In this document: one piece after another, positions 56,367 to 64,000 of the stretch
How the letters are laid out: every line of letters starts with the position of its first letter
How positions within the stretch are numbered: position 1 is the stretch's first letter
Origin: Atopobium sp.
GTDB lineage: Bacteria > Actinomycetota > Coriobacteriia > Coriobacteriales > Atopobiaceae
Direction: 5' to 3'
Length of the DNA stretch: 64,000 nt
Assembly (NCBI GenBank): GCA_015258785.1
Contig: JABZHP010000002.1
Coordinates: 17,873 to 81,872 of the forward strand
Made by a program: the position numbers and the translations under genes
The notes under the pieces: generated by a model
The model's database searches: none
Seen by the model: only the letters and a program-made list of their open reading frames with translations
Told to the model about the DNA's origin: nothing

Positions 56367-56545
56367 GGTAAAAAATCCGTTTAGTTGGAAGTCAAATCGC
56401 AATCACGGAAATTCCTGACTTGCATTTGCGCAGGTAGCAAAAAGTGTCCAGATTTTGCTATTTTTATCCAACGAAAAACCGCAGGTAAATGGCGTGCATA
56501 AAAATCAACCGCCGCTGCATATTCCAACTAAACGCATTTTTTACC
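56367..56545. repeat. Inverted 24-bp repeat, 131-bp spacing
   Basis: Left arm GGTAAAAAATCCGTTTAGTT-type word at 56367-56390; right arm its reverse complement at 56522-56545, 23 of 24 matching. Confidence 0.8.
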
Positions 56546-56640
56546 ACTTGCACCCCGAGCGCTCAACAAAACCGCAGTTGGCGTTAATTCTGTCTTACTT
56601 TTCTCCGTTAAAACGATTCTCACAAAAGAATCTGAAAGCA

Positions 56641-56690
56641 CGGCCTTGGGATTTGAAAGTACGACCTTGGGATTTGGAAACACCACCTTG
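56641..56690. repeat. 21-bp tandem repeat (2.4 copies)
   Basis: Units starting CGGCCTTGGGATTTG (56641), CGACCTTGGGATTTG (56662) and a partial CCACCTTG (56683). Confidence 0.8.
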
Positions 56691-56990
56691 TCGGATTAGC
56701 AAAATTTATATATGCACATGTGAACATATATGTTTTACAAGAAAAGTTTTTCAAAAAAGAAGAAAATTTCTTCTAAATCTCGTAAATACATAACAGAATA
56801 TGGGTATTGTTATCAAAAATAGAGCAGAACACAATCCACACGAATTGCTCTCGGGCTTATTTCACAGCTGCTGTTTTGCTGCAGGAATATATGCTTCCAA
56901 TGCCTCGAGTCCTCAAGCGTTAAGCACTTCCACGCCAATTTTTGTGCTGCGTTTCAACTCTAAAGTAAATCGATGCATTAAGGAGGCATC

Positions 56991-58631
56991 ATGAAGACAG
57001 GTTTTGAGCTACTGAATGATCCGTTTTTGAACAAGGGAACCGCTTTTACACAGGAGGAGCGCCAGAAATATGGCCTGGTAGGCCTTCTTCCTCCAAACAT
57101 CCAGACCATCGAGGAGCAGGCAGAGCAGGCATACGTACTCTTCCAGCAGTATCATGACCTCGAGACCAAGCGTCACTACCTGATGAGGCTTTTCTCCGAA
57201 AACCGTACGTTGTTCTATAACCTGTTCTCAAAGCATGTCGAAGAGTTCATGCCTATCGTCTACGATCCAACCATCGCGCCTGACATTGAGCAGTACTCCC
57301 AGCGCTACGTTGACTCGCAGTACGCATGCTTCCTGTCCGCCGATCGTCCTGAGGACCTTGAGACCTCACTGAAGAATGCAGCCGCAGGTAGAGACATTGA
57401 CCTAATTGTTGTTACCGACGCAGAAGCCATTTTGGGCATCGGTGACTGGGGCACTAACGGCGTTGAGATTTCCGTCGGTAAGCTCATGGTTTACACCGCC
57501 GCAGCTGGTGTTGACCCTAATCGCATTATGCCTGTTGTTATTGATGCTGGCACCAATCGCCAGGAACTCCTTGATGACCCACTGTACCTGGGCGAGCGCC
57601 ACAAGCGCGTTGACGAGGACCGCTACAACGCCTACATCGACAACTTTGTCACTACCGTTGAGAAGCTCTTCCCTAATCTCTATCTGCACTTCGAGGATTT
57701 CGGTCGCGAGCATGCAGCAGCAATTCTGGACCGCTACAAGAACACCTACCCTGTCTTCAACGACGACGTCGAGGGCACTGGCATTGTCACCCTCGCAGGC
57801 ATCCTCGGTGGCCTCAACATTTCTGGCGAGAAACTCGTCGACCAGGTATATCTCTGCTTTGGTGCAGGAACTGCTGGTTGCGGCATTGCTGAGCGTGTGC
57901 TGCAGGAGTTTGTGGACCAGGGAATGGATCGTGAAGAGGCTCGCAAGCGCTTCTACCTGGTAGATCGCCAGGGCCTGCTCTTTGACGACATGGACAACCT
58001 CACTCCACAGCAAAAGCCTTTTGCTCGCAAGCGTTCTGAATTCGCTAACGCTGATGAGCTCACTAACCTGGCAGCAGTTGTAAAGACGGTCCACCCAACC
58101 ATTATGGTTGGTACCTCTACCGTTCATGGTGCTTTCACCGAGGAGATTATCCGCGAAATGGCAGCTCATTGTGAGCGTCCCATGGTCTTCCCTCTGTCCA
58201 ACCCAACTAAGCTTGCGGAGGCAACCGCCCAGGACCTGCTTACCTGGACTGATGGTCGCGCACTTGTGGCTTGCGGCGTTCCATCCGATGACGTGGAGCT
58301 GAACGGCGTAACCTACCAAATTGGTCAGGCTAACAACGCCTTAATTTACCCAGGCCTTGGACTTGGTGCACTTGCATCAAAGGCTCGCCTGCTCACAGAC
58401 CAGATGATTTCGCTTGCAGCTCACTCGCTTGGCGGAATCGTCGACACCACAAAGCCTGGTGCGGCAATTCTTCCTCCAGTCTCCAAGATTACCGAGTTCT
58501 CCGAGCGTATTGCTGTTGGCGTTGCAGGGGAAGCAATTAGGCAGGGTCTGAACCGCGAGCCAATTGCCGATGCAAAAGAGGCAGTTGACGCACTCAAGTG
58601 GTTCCCTGTCTACAAAGAACTAGAGGTCTAA
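56991..58631 (+). CDS. mleA: Malolactic enzyme (NAD-dependent, malic-enzyme family)
   Basis: Decarboxylates L-malate to L-lactate and CO2. 546 residues beginning [20 protein letters not shown], very like lactic-acid-bacterial malolactic enzymes; [50 protein letters not shown] and [14 protein letters not shown] (NAD loop) are present. AAGGAGG lies 6 nt before ATG. The AEC-family permease begins 1 nt downstream. A plain malic enzyme (malate to pyruvate) is the alternative. Confidence 0.9.
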   Translation: MKTGFELLNDPFLNKGTAFTQEERQKYGLVGLLPPNIQTIEEQAEQAYVLFQQYHDLETKRHYLMRLFSENRTLFYNLFSKHVEEFMPIVYDPTIAPDIEQYSQRYVDSQYACFLSADRPEDLETSLKNAAAGRDIDLIVVTDAEAILGIGDWGTNGVEISVGKLMVYTAAAGVDPNRIMPVVIDAGTNRQELLDDPLYLGERHKRVDEDRYNAYIDNFVTTVEKLFPNLYLHFEDFGREHAAAILDRYKNTYPVFNDDVEGTGIVTLAGILGGLNISGEKLVDQVYLCFGAGTAGCGIAERVLQEFVDQGMDREEARKRFYLVDRQGLLFDDMDNLTPQQKPFARKRSEFANADELTNLAAVVKTVHPTIMVGTSTVHGAFTEEIIREMAAHCERPMVFPLSNPTKLAEATAQDLLTWTDGRALVACGVPSDDVELNGVTYQIGQANNALIYPGLGLGALASKARLLTDQMISLAAHSLGGIVDTTKPGAAILPPVSKITEFSERIAVGVAGEAIRQGLNREPIADAKEAVDALKWFPVYKELEV

Positions 58632-58632
58632 C

Positions 58633-59607
58633 ATGTCTGTCTTTTTGACATCGCTACAAAATGTACTGCCCATCATTTTGATTATTGTGCTTGGCTATAT
58701 TCTTAGGAAGATCAACTGGCTCAATGAAACATTTGCTGGTCAGGCATCAAAGCTCATCATGAATGTGGCACTTCCTGCATCAATTTTTGTAGCGGTCCTA
58801 AAAAACTTGTCCCTCAACCAGCTACTCCAGCTTGGTCCATCAGTGCTCATTGCTGCTGTTAGTTTTGCTTTGTCATATGTTGCAGGATTTTTGGTTATCA
58901 ACGTTTTCCGCGTCCAACCAGGTCGTCGAGGCTTGATGCTCAATACCTTTGCAAATGCAAACACAATTTTTATTGGCATGCCACTTAATCTTGCACTTTT
59001 TGGCGAGCACGCCGTACCGTACTTCTTGGTGTACTACATCATGAACACCATTTCTACCTGGGCGATTGGAATCTTCTTCATTTACGGTGATCCAATGCCA
59101 ACAGAAAATGATGGCGAGAAAAACAACGCAGCTGAGCACAAATTCAATATCAGCAAGTTGTTACCACCACCATTGCTTGGTTTCTTAGTAGCCCTCGTTT
59201 TTCTCGTGTTCAACATCCCTGTTCCAGCAGTTGTAAACACTGGTCTTACGTATTTAGGCAACCTAGTAACGCCACTTTCGCTGATTTACATTGGCATTAT
59301 TTTGCAGGAGACAGGACTTTCAAGCGTCCGAATTGATCGCGACACAGCGGTTGCGCTCATTGGTAAATTTGTCATTGCCCCACTTATTATGGTCGGCGTA
59401 ATTACAGCATTTACCGGCGTATTTGGTGCACAGAACGTTCTTGAAACGAGAACGTTTATCATCCAAGCCGCAGTTCCAGCACTGACCGTCCTGCCAATTT
59501 TGGCAAACGAGGGTAAGGCTGATGTCAAATTTGCAACTAACGTTGTTGCAACTTCAACAGTGCTTTTTGCGATTGTCATTCCTATCGTAATGACCATCAT
59601 TGGCTAA
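58633..59607 (+). CDS. mleP: Malate permease, AEC (auxin efflux carrier) family
   Basis: 324 residues, about ten hydrophobic segments in two halves; the N-terminal FLTSLQNVLPIILIIVLGYILRK and the central cytosolic loop with a charged stretch (about 155-170) are usual for the family. Paired with the malolactic enzyme as in mleS-mleP loci, so malate uptake/lactate exchange is inferred. Confidence 0.85.
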   Translation: MSVFLTSLQNVLPIILIIVLGYILRKINWLNETFAGQASKLIMNVALPASIFVAVLKNLSLNQLLQLGPSVLIAAVSFALSYVAGFLVINVFRVQPGRRGLMLNTFANANTIFIGMPLNLALFGEHAVPYFLVYYIMNTISTWAIGIFFIYGDPMPTENDGEKNNAAEHKFNISKLLPPPLLGFLVALVFLVFNIPVPAVVNTGLTYLGNLVTPLSLIYIGIILQETGLSSVRIDRDTAVALIGKFVIAPLIMVGVITAFTGVFGAQNVLETRTFIIQAAVPALTVLPILANEGKADVKFATNVVATSTVLFAIVIPIVMTIIG

Positions 59608-59641
59608 TTTGCGTTACCAACCAGCACTTTTACGCACAACA

Positions 59642-59671
59642 AAGCCTCTTCTCAACGGCGAGAAGAGGCTT
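59642..59671 (+). terminator. Intrinsic terminator after mleP
   Basis: 12-bp stem AAGCCTCTTCTC (59642-59653) / GAGAAGAGGCTT (59660-59671), then TTTTTC. The loop and right arm include GGCGAGAA, the core of the repeated 12-mer. Confidence 0.9.
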
Positions 59672-59714
59672 TTTTCTTGTAGGTTTTGGAGCGACGATGT
59701 TAGTTCAGCAGCAT

Positions 59715-60701
59715 CTAGTCCAGCAGCACGCCTTCAACTGCAGAAGCGGAGCCGTCGAGGACGTTGCACTTTTGGATCTGATGGACAAACCAAGTGCGGA
59801 ATGCCTTTTGGTCAACGCCAACGCATACAGTTGCATTGGGTTTCTCGCCAAGGTATCCGGCCAGGTCAACGACGGTGCAGCCAGCGGTTAAGCCTCCAGC
59901 GCACTCAACGTCCACAAACACATCCTTGGTCTCAAACATCTGGGGCGCCAGCAGGTAGGCCACGGCCGTTGGGTCGTACATGCTAAAGCCCTCCTCCTGG
60001 TAGTGGACGCGATAGTTGAGCAGCAGCTTGACCAGCATGTCACCACTCTTGCCGGAGTTCTGGATGTTCTCGATGTCCTCGGGCATCACGCGAGCAGCGT
60101 CGCCCACCTCAAGGCCAACCATGGCCACGTGCACGCCGGATGCGAAGACAATCTTTGCCGCCTCGGGGTCAACGCCCACGTTGAACTCGGACATGACGCC
60201 AAGGTTTCCGCGGGTCAGAGCGCCGCCCATCATGACAATACGCTCGATATGCTCTTTGACCTGTGGATATGCTTTCAGCAGCAGTGCAATGTTGGTCAGA
60301 GGGCCAAGCGTCACCAGCGTGGTTTTCTCGCCAGCAGAAGCGCCTTCCATAATGACGCGATGCTGTGCCTCAAGTGCGGTTTCTTCAAGAAGACAGTCCG
60401 GCTGAATGCCGTCGAACTCGTAGCCCCTCATGCCAGATGCACCGTGGACGTCGCTTGCGTCCATTGGTTTTCTGAGCAGAGGCTCGGCAGCGCCACGCGC
60501 AACAGGCACATGCTGATTCCAGAATTTGAGCAGCTTGAGAGCGTTATTGGTGACGTTCTCGATGCCAACATTTCCGCTCACGGTAGTAATAAGCTTGATA
60601 TCCAGCGCCTTTGCGGCCAGGGCAAACCCCAGCGCAATGGCGTCGTCAATGCCAGGATCCGTGTCAATGATGACGCGCGTCTTAGTTGAAAGCGTTGTCA
60701 T
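59715..60701 (-). CDS. Ribonucleoside hydrolase (IU-NH family)
   Basis: Splits nucleosides to base and ribose. ATG at 60701 (MTTLSTKTRVIIDTDPGIDD) has AAGGAGA 3 nt upstream; the frame stays open across an 11-bp tandem array before it. 328 residues; Ca-binding DTDPGIDDAIALGFAL, and the family's central TLGPLTNIALLL. rbsK follows upstream in the same direction, a ribose-salvage pair. Specificity (RihA/B/C) is unresolved. Confidence 0.92.
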   Translation of the reverse strand: MTTLSTKTRVIIDTDPGIDDAIALGFALAAKALDIKLITTVSGNVGIENVTNNALKLLKFWNQHVPVARGAAEPLLRKPMDASDVHGASGMRGYEFDGIQPDCLLEETALEAQHRVIMEGASAGEKTTLVTLGPLTNIALLLKAYPQVKEHIERIVMMGGALTRGNLGVMSEFNVGVDPEAAKIVFASGVHVAMVGLEVGDAARVMPEDIENIQNSGKSGDMLVKLLLNYRVHYQEEGFSMYDPTAVAYLLAPQMFETKDVFVDVECAGGLTAGCTVVDLAGYLGEKPNATVCVGVDQKAFRTWFVHQIQKCNVLDGSASAVEGVLLD

Positions 60702-60713
60702 AAGTCTCCTTTG

Positions 60714-60814
60714 TGCGTTTGAACTGCGTTTGAGCTGCGTGTACGTTACGTTTGAACTGCGTTTAGACTGCGTTTGGACTTGGTTGGAGCTATTTGAACT
60801 GCGTGTAAACTGCG
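60714..60814. repeat. About nine 11-bp tandem units upstream of the nucleoside hydrolase
   Basis: Degenerate units with consensus TGCGTTTGAAC (reverse GTTCAAACGCA), some shortened to 9 bp. The array lies in the 145-bp gap between rbsK stop and the hydrolase start, ending 8 nt before its ribosome site. Confidence 0.85.
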
Positions 60815-60846
60815 AATTATGGAGCAATAATCACTACAATTTTAAC

Positions 60847-61767
60847 CTAAAACTCAACTACCTGCTGATACGTTGGAATTGATTGCTGGGCGCCAACCTT
60901 AGTGGTGGCAAGCGCCGCAGCCTTTGCAGCCACATCAAGTGCCTGCTTGATATCGTGCCCCTCTAGCTGTCCCGATGCCTGGAACGCAGCAAGCGTGCCC
61001 ATAAACGTGTCGCCCGCGCAGGTAGTGTCCACGGTCTCCACTCGATAACATTCCTGCTGGTAGATACCATGTGCGTCGGCAGCGATTGAGCCCTTGGAAC
61101 CCAGCGTCAACACCGCAGTTGTCACGCCACTTGCAAGCACCTTCTGCACTGCAGCCTCGGGATCTGCCAGCGGGCTTATCTTGCCCTCGCCAAACAGGTC
61201 CGCAAACTCAATCTCGTTCAGGCAAAGCACGTCCACGCTGGCGAGAAGACCGGTGGTCATGGTAGCCGATGGAGATGGGTTCACCATCGTATAGAGTCCC
61301 AGCTCATGTGCGTATCTGATGAGCTCAAACGTGGTCGACAACTCGCACTCGAACTGCGTCAAGAACACGTCACCCGGCTCTGCAATGCGATCGAGCACCG
61401 CTTTCACGTCGTCAGCTGTACGTGCGTGATTAGCTCCGTGGTCCAAAATGATACGGTTATCGCCGCCAACACGTACGATCACAGCAACACCAGTGGAAAC
61501 TCCAGACAGCTCATCTACCTGCTCTGCATTGACTCCGTAACCAATAAGCGACTGCTTGAGATCTTGTCCGAACGAGTCAGCGCCAACCGCGCCAATCATG
61601 TGAACATCCGCACCCATTCGAGCTGCAGCAACAGCCTGATTAGCACCCTTTCCACCTGGGCTAGTAACAAGATTTTTGCCACCAATAGTCTCGCCTTGCT
61701 GAGGCATTTTATCTGCCTCGATGGATATGTCCATGTTCAGGCTTCCAAATACAATCACTTTGCCCAT
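60847..61767 (-). CDS. rbsK: Ribokinase (PfkB family)
   Basis: Phosphorylates ribose released by the hydrolase. ATG at 61767 (MGKVIVFGSLNMDISIEADK) has AAGGAG upstream. 306 residues; signature 1 SPGGKGANQAVAAARMGADV and signature 2 DTTCAGDTFMGTLAAF with catalytic Asp. First gene of the rbsK-hydrolase pair. Confidence 0.95.
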   Translation of the reverse strand: MGKVIVFGSLNMDISIEADKMPQQGETIGGKNLVTSPGGKGANQAVAAARMGADVHMIGAVGADSFGQDLKQSLIGYGVNAEQVDELSGVSTGVAVIVRVGGDNRIILDHGANHARTADDVKAVLDRIAEPGDVFLTQFECELSTTFELIRYAHELGLYTMVNPSPSATMTTGLLASVDVLCLNEIEFADLFGEGKISPLADPEAAVQKVLASGVTTAVLTLGSKGSIAADAHGIYQQECYRVETVDTTCAGDTFMGTLAAFQASGQLEGHDIKQALDVAAKAAALATTKVGAQQSIPTYQQVVEF

Positions 61768-61786
61768 GTGAGGCTCCTTCTTTGCA

Positions 61787-61815
61787 AGAGTACCGCGCTC
61801 GACATTGCTGGTCAA
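61787..61815 (-). promoter_or_regulatory. Candidate promoter of rbsK-hydrolase
   Basis: -35 TTGACC (61810-61815), 17-bp spacer, -10 TACTCT (61787-61792), 20 bp before the start. The same -35/-10 words appear in the opposite direction at 61933-61961. Confidence 0.45.
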
Positions 61816-61932
61816 CAGTTCGGTTCGGCACTCACCGCGATGTGCAACGCTCTTCTCGACGTTGCAGCCCGACGTTCTTCTCGACAGTATGTATTAAATA
61901 AATGTCCTGTTTATAGGGTATATAGTAATTAC

Positions 61933-61961
61933 TTGACCAATCTCGTCAACCCAACTACTCT
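61933..61961 (+). promoter_or_regulatory. Candidate promoter of the small ORF-mgtA unit
   Basis: -35 TTGACC (61933-61938), 17-bp spacer, -10 TACTCT (61956-61961), about 80 bp before the small ORF. Confidence 0.4.
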
Positions 61962-62040
61962 TAGAGTGCTTGAGGACGGACATTCATTTTTTAAGTGACG
62001 TTGCTCTTGCAAAACACCTAATTTTAAGGAGGTGCTTTAT

Positions 62041-62136
62041 ATGCCTGGTCGAAGTAGCGGCTTACGTATGACAGCCGACGATGATTCTGTTCATGTGCGT
62101 ATGGGATATAAAGAAACCTCTCATAAAAAGTTTTAG
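62041..62136 (+). CDS. Small protein or leader peptide upstream of mgtA (31 residues)
   Basis: ATG at 62041 with a near-perfect AAGGAGGTG 6 nt upstream; stop at 62134-62136. 31 residues: MPGRSSGLRMTADDDSVHVR at the start and a Lys-rich end (HKKF). No hydrophobic segment, so not a membrane microprotein. Three consecutive Asp (13-15) lie near the N-terminus. It precedes the Mg P-type ATPase by 219 nt, which suggests a regulatory leader or a conserved small partner. I do not recognise a named family. Confidence 0.65.
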   Translation: MPGRSSGLRMTADDDSVHVRMGYKETSHKKF

Positions 62137-62355
62137 ATTTGATTTCAACTGAATTGAAACTGAAAGAACTCTTATTGACTTATATATTTACAGATTTACC
62201 TGCTCGTTTGTAATTATTTTGATTCTGTAGATATATAAATCTATGCCCGGTTTCAGACCATTCTGTTTCAAATCTCGCACATAACAGAACGCTTTCAGTT
62301 TGCGTCATACACCAACCAGTTAGTCATTTGTTTCCACTAATCATCGGAGGTGCAC
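62137..62355 (+). other. Region between the small ORF and mgtA
   Basis: 219 bp, AT-rich, no gene. It includes TTGAAACTGAAAG and CTTTCAG words that can pair (near 62155 and 62292) and a TTGACT at about 62180. No M-box core was recognised. Confidence 0.4.
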
Positions 62356-64000
62356 ATGGCAATCATGAAGCGCACAACCCAAACAAAGACAGCTCAAACA
62401 AAGACAGCCCAGACCGCCTCAGGAGAGCTTGGACAGTCATTGACCTTTGCCGCAACTCACTCGGTAAAGAGCGTCTGTAGAAAGTTCCATACCACCCCGG
62501 ACGGCCTTGCCATTGACATTGCGCAGGCAAAATACGACCTCGACGGCCCAAACGTTATTACCAGCGCCGCTGAAGAGCCCTTTATCATCCGCTTGCTCAA
62601 GAGCTTTGCAAGCCCCTTCACCTTCATTTTGATTGCCCTTGCTGGCATTTCTTACGTCACTAACGTAGCTCTTGCCGCAGATGGCGAGAAGGACCCATCA
62701 ACCGTCGTCATCATTACCGCAATGGTGCTTATCTCCGGCATTATCGACTTTGTCCAGAGCTCCAAGGGAGCCTCGGCGGCGGCCGCGCTCTCAAAAATGG
62801 TGACCTCAACCACAAGAGTTATCCGTCGTCCCATCGACTTTGATGACACGGGCACTGAGCAGGGCTTAAACCAGAACTCAGACCAAGAGTTCAGCCAAGA
62901 CCCAGACGCCAGCACAGATGACCTTGCGGACTTCGAGGAAGACGCCGCTTATGAAGACACTGCCGATGAAGGCGCTGCTGATGAAGACGAAGCTCCTGAA
63001 GAGCCCAAACTTGCTTCCGCCCTGGGAGAAGAAATCCCCTTTGAACAGGTAGTTATTGGCGACATCATCCGCCTTGCCTCAGGAGACATGATCCCCGCGG
63101 ACTGCCGCGTTCTGGACGCCAAGGACCTCTTTGTCAACGAGACCGCACTCACCGGAGAATCAGAGCCTGTCGAGAAAACCGCTGGTGTAGTACACGCTCG
63201 CCGTCGCGCAGATGGAACCCGCTATCCCCTCTCGCTCTCTGAATGCACAAATCTGCTGTTCGCGGGCACTACGGTTCAGTCAGGAAGTGCAACGGTAGTG
63301 GTAGTTGCAACCGGCAACAAATCCTACGTGGGAACCATGTCTGAGCTGCTCCAGCAGCCTGCCGGCGAGACCAGCTTTGACGAGGGCCTCAAGTCCGTCT
63401 CCAAGGTGCTTGTCTCGTTCATGCTGATCATGTGCCCCATCGTGTTCTTTGCAAACGGATTCCTCAAAGGTGACTGGTTTGACGCGCTGCTCTTCAGCGT
63501 CTCTGTTGCCGTTGGCATTACCCCTCAGATGCTGCCTGTTATTGTGACCACTTGCCTTTCTCGCGGTGGAACGCAAATGGCCAAGCAGGACGTTATTGTT
63601 AAGAATCCAGCCGCAATCCAAAACCTGGGTGCCATGGACATCCTGTGCACCGACAAAACCGGTACTATCACCGCTGACGAGGTTGTACTTGAGCGCCATC
63701 TCAACATTCTGGGCGAAGAGGATTCTCGTGTGCTCCGCCACGCGTATCTGAACAGCTACTTCCAGACGGGCCTTCGCAACCTCATTGACAACGCAATCAT
63801 CAAGACCTCAAATGACGAGCTGCCCACCAACCTACTGAGCATTGAGTACGAGAAAATCGACGAGGTCCCGTTTGACTTTGAGCGTCGCCGCATGAGCGTT
63901 GTGGTGCGAAACACTAAAACTGACAAGACGCAGATGATCACTAAGGGCGCTATCGAGGAAGTCCTCAACGCGTGCTCCTTTGTTGACCTGGACTCCGAGA
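62356..64000 (+). CDS. mgtA: Magnesium-transporting P-type ATPase, MgtA/MgtB type (partial)
   Basis: Membrane ATPase importing Mg2+. ATG at 62356 with GGAGG 5 nt upstream; 548 codons are visible before the window ends. Thr/Gln/Lys-rich first 25 residues, membrane helices (about 80-125), actuator TGES (about 266), DKTGT phosphorylation site (Asp about 433). Between the two parts of the actuator domain (about 160-220) is an acidic, Asp/Glu-rich insert of about 60 residues not usual in the family. VIVKNPAAIQNLGAMDILCT is standard for P3B ATPases. Confidence 0.93.
   Translation, partial: MAIMKRTTQTKTAQTKTAQTASGELGQSLTFAATHSVKSVCRKFHTTPDGLAIDIAQAKYDLDGPNVITSAAEEPFIIRLLKSFASPFTFILIALAGISYVTNVALAADGEKDPSTVVIITAMVLISGIIDFVQSSKGASAAAALSKMVTSTTRVIRRPIDFDDTGTEQGLNQNSDQEFSQDPDASTDDLADFEEDAAYEDTADEGAADEDEAPEEPKLASALGEEIPFEQVVIGDIIRLASGDMIPADCRVLDAKDLFVNETALTGESEPVEKTAGVVHARRRADGTRYPLSLSECTNLLFAGTTVQSGSATVVVVATGNKSYVGTMSELLQQPAGETSFDEGLKSVSKVLVSFMLIMCPIVFFANGFLKGDWFDALLFSVSVAVGITPQMLPVIVTTCLSRGGTQMAKQDVIVKNPAAIQNLGAMDILCTDKTGTITADEVVLERHLNILGEEDSRVLRHAYLNSYFQTGLRNLIDNAIIKTSNDELPTNLLSIEYEKIDEVPFDFERRRMSVVVRNTKTDKTQMITKGAIEEVLNACSFVDLDSE

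Larger units (their letters stand above)
56233..56990 (+). other. 758-bp AT-rich intergenic region, no convincing gene
   Basis: No frame has a good start site. It holds inverted copies of a 24-bp word (56367-56390 and 56522-56545, one mismatch), a degenerate third copy near 56296-56325, direct CAAAATTTGAC repeats (about 56330-56355) and a 21-bp tandem repeat (56641-56690). The leader of the malolactic gene is at its right end. Confidence 0.7.

Noticed and set aside
56455..56793. 112-codon open frame in the AT-rich gap
   Set aside because: No ribosome site; it runs over tandem repeats and resembles no protein I know.
62137..62355. M-box magnesium riboswitch before mgtA
   Set aside because: No M-box core sequence or stacked helices recognised; a covariance search would be decisive.

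Overview
The window looks like chromosome of a low-to-mid-GC actinobacterium of the class Coriobacteriia, most likely Atopobiaceae (Lancefieldella/Atopobium/Olsenella type). This is recognition from gene order, protein wording and a lactic-type malolactic locus; no search was run. Nearly the whole left 55 kb is one leftward (minus-strand) block of translation and transcription genes.

Layout, read in the direction of transcription (right to left): tatA-greA-lysS; clpC; disA-ispD-ispF; cysS-rlmB-yacP; tRNA-Thr(UGU); tRNA-Tyr, tRNA-Thr(GGU), tRNA-Met and tuf; rpmG, tRNA-Trp, secE, nusG, rplK; rplA; rplJ-rplL with an attenuator-type leader; rpoB-rpoC; a nickel-type cassette (ArsR/SmtB regulator, hypB, a 1001-residue FAD/Fe-S oxidoreductase, hypA); rpsL-rpsG-fusA-rpsJ; a low-molecular-weight phosphatase; then rplC through rplQ (S10, spc and alpha blocks with secY, adk, map, infA, rpmJ, rpoA), and finally a double-ATPase ECF transporter subunit cut by the window edge. 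Two things break the usual order: the hyp cassette sits between rpoC and rpsL, and rpsJ has joined the str operon, with a phosphatase and about 900 bp of repeat-rich DNA before rplC.

The right 18 kb is mixed. An AT-rich orphan ABC exporter (plus strand) converges on ispF. A spermidine-synthase-like membrane-anchored protein, a malolactic enzyme with its AEC-type permease, a nucleoside hydrolase-ribokinase pair (minus strand) and an MgtA-type magnesium P-type ATPase follow. The ATPase is preceded by a 31-codon reading frame with a strong ribosome binding site.

The most unusual content is in the intergenic DNA. (1) Five 118-120 bp elements share one scaffold (GCCTGAAA at the left, CAGGC at the right, CAGGCAAA spacers, one inverted and three direct cores about 31 bp apart) but carry two alternative core words. 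(2) A 12-mer, GGGTTTCTCGCC, occurs at least nine times in both orientations, inside and outside genes. (3) An 11-mer, GATACGCCCGG, lies 9-14 bp upstream of the -35 box of promoters of translation operons. (4) There are helically phased tandem arrays of 22 bp and 11 bp. Coordinates of short sites were counted by eye and could be off by one base.
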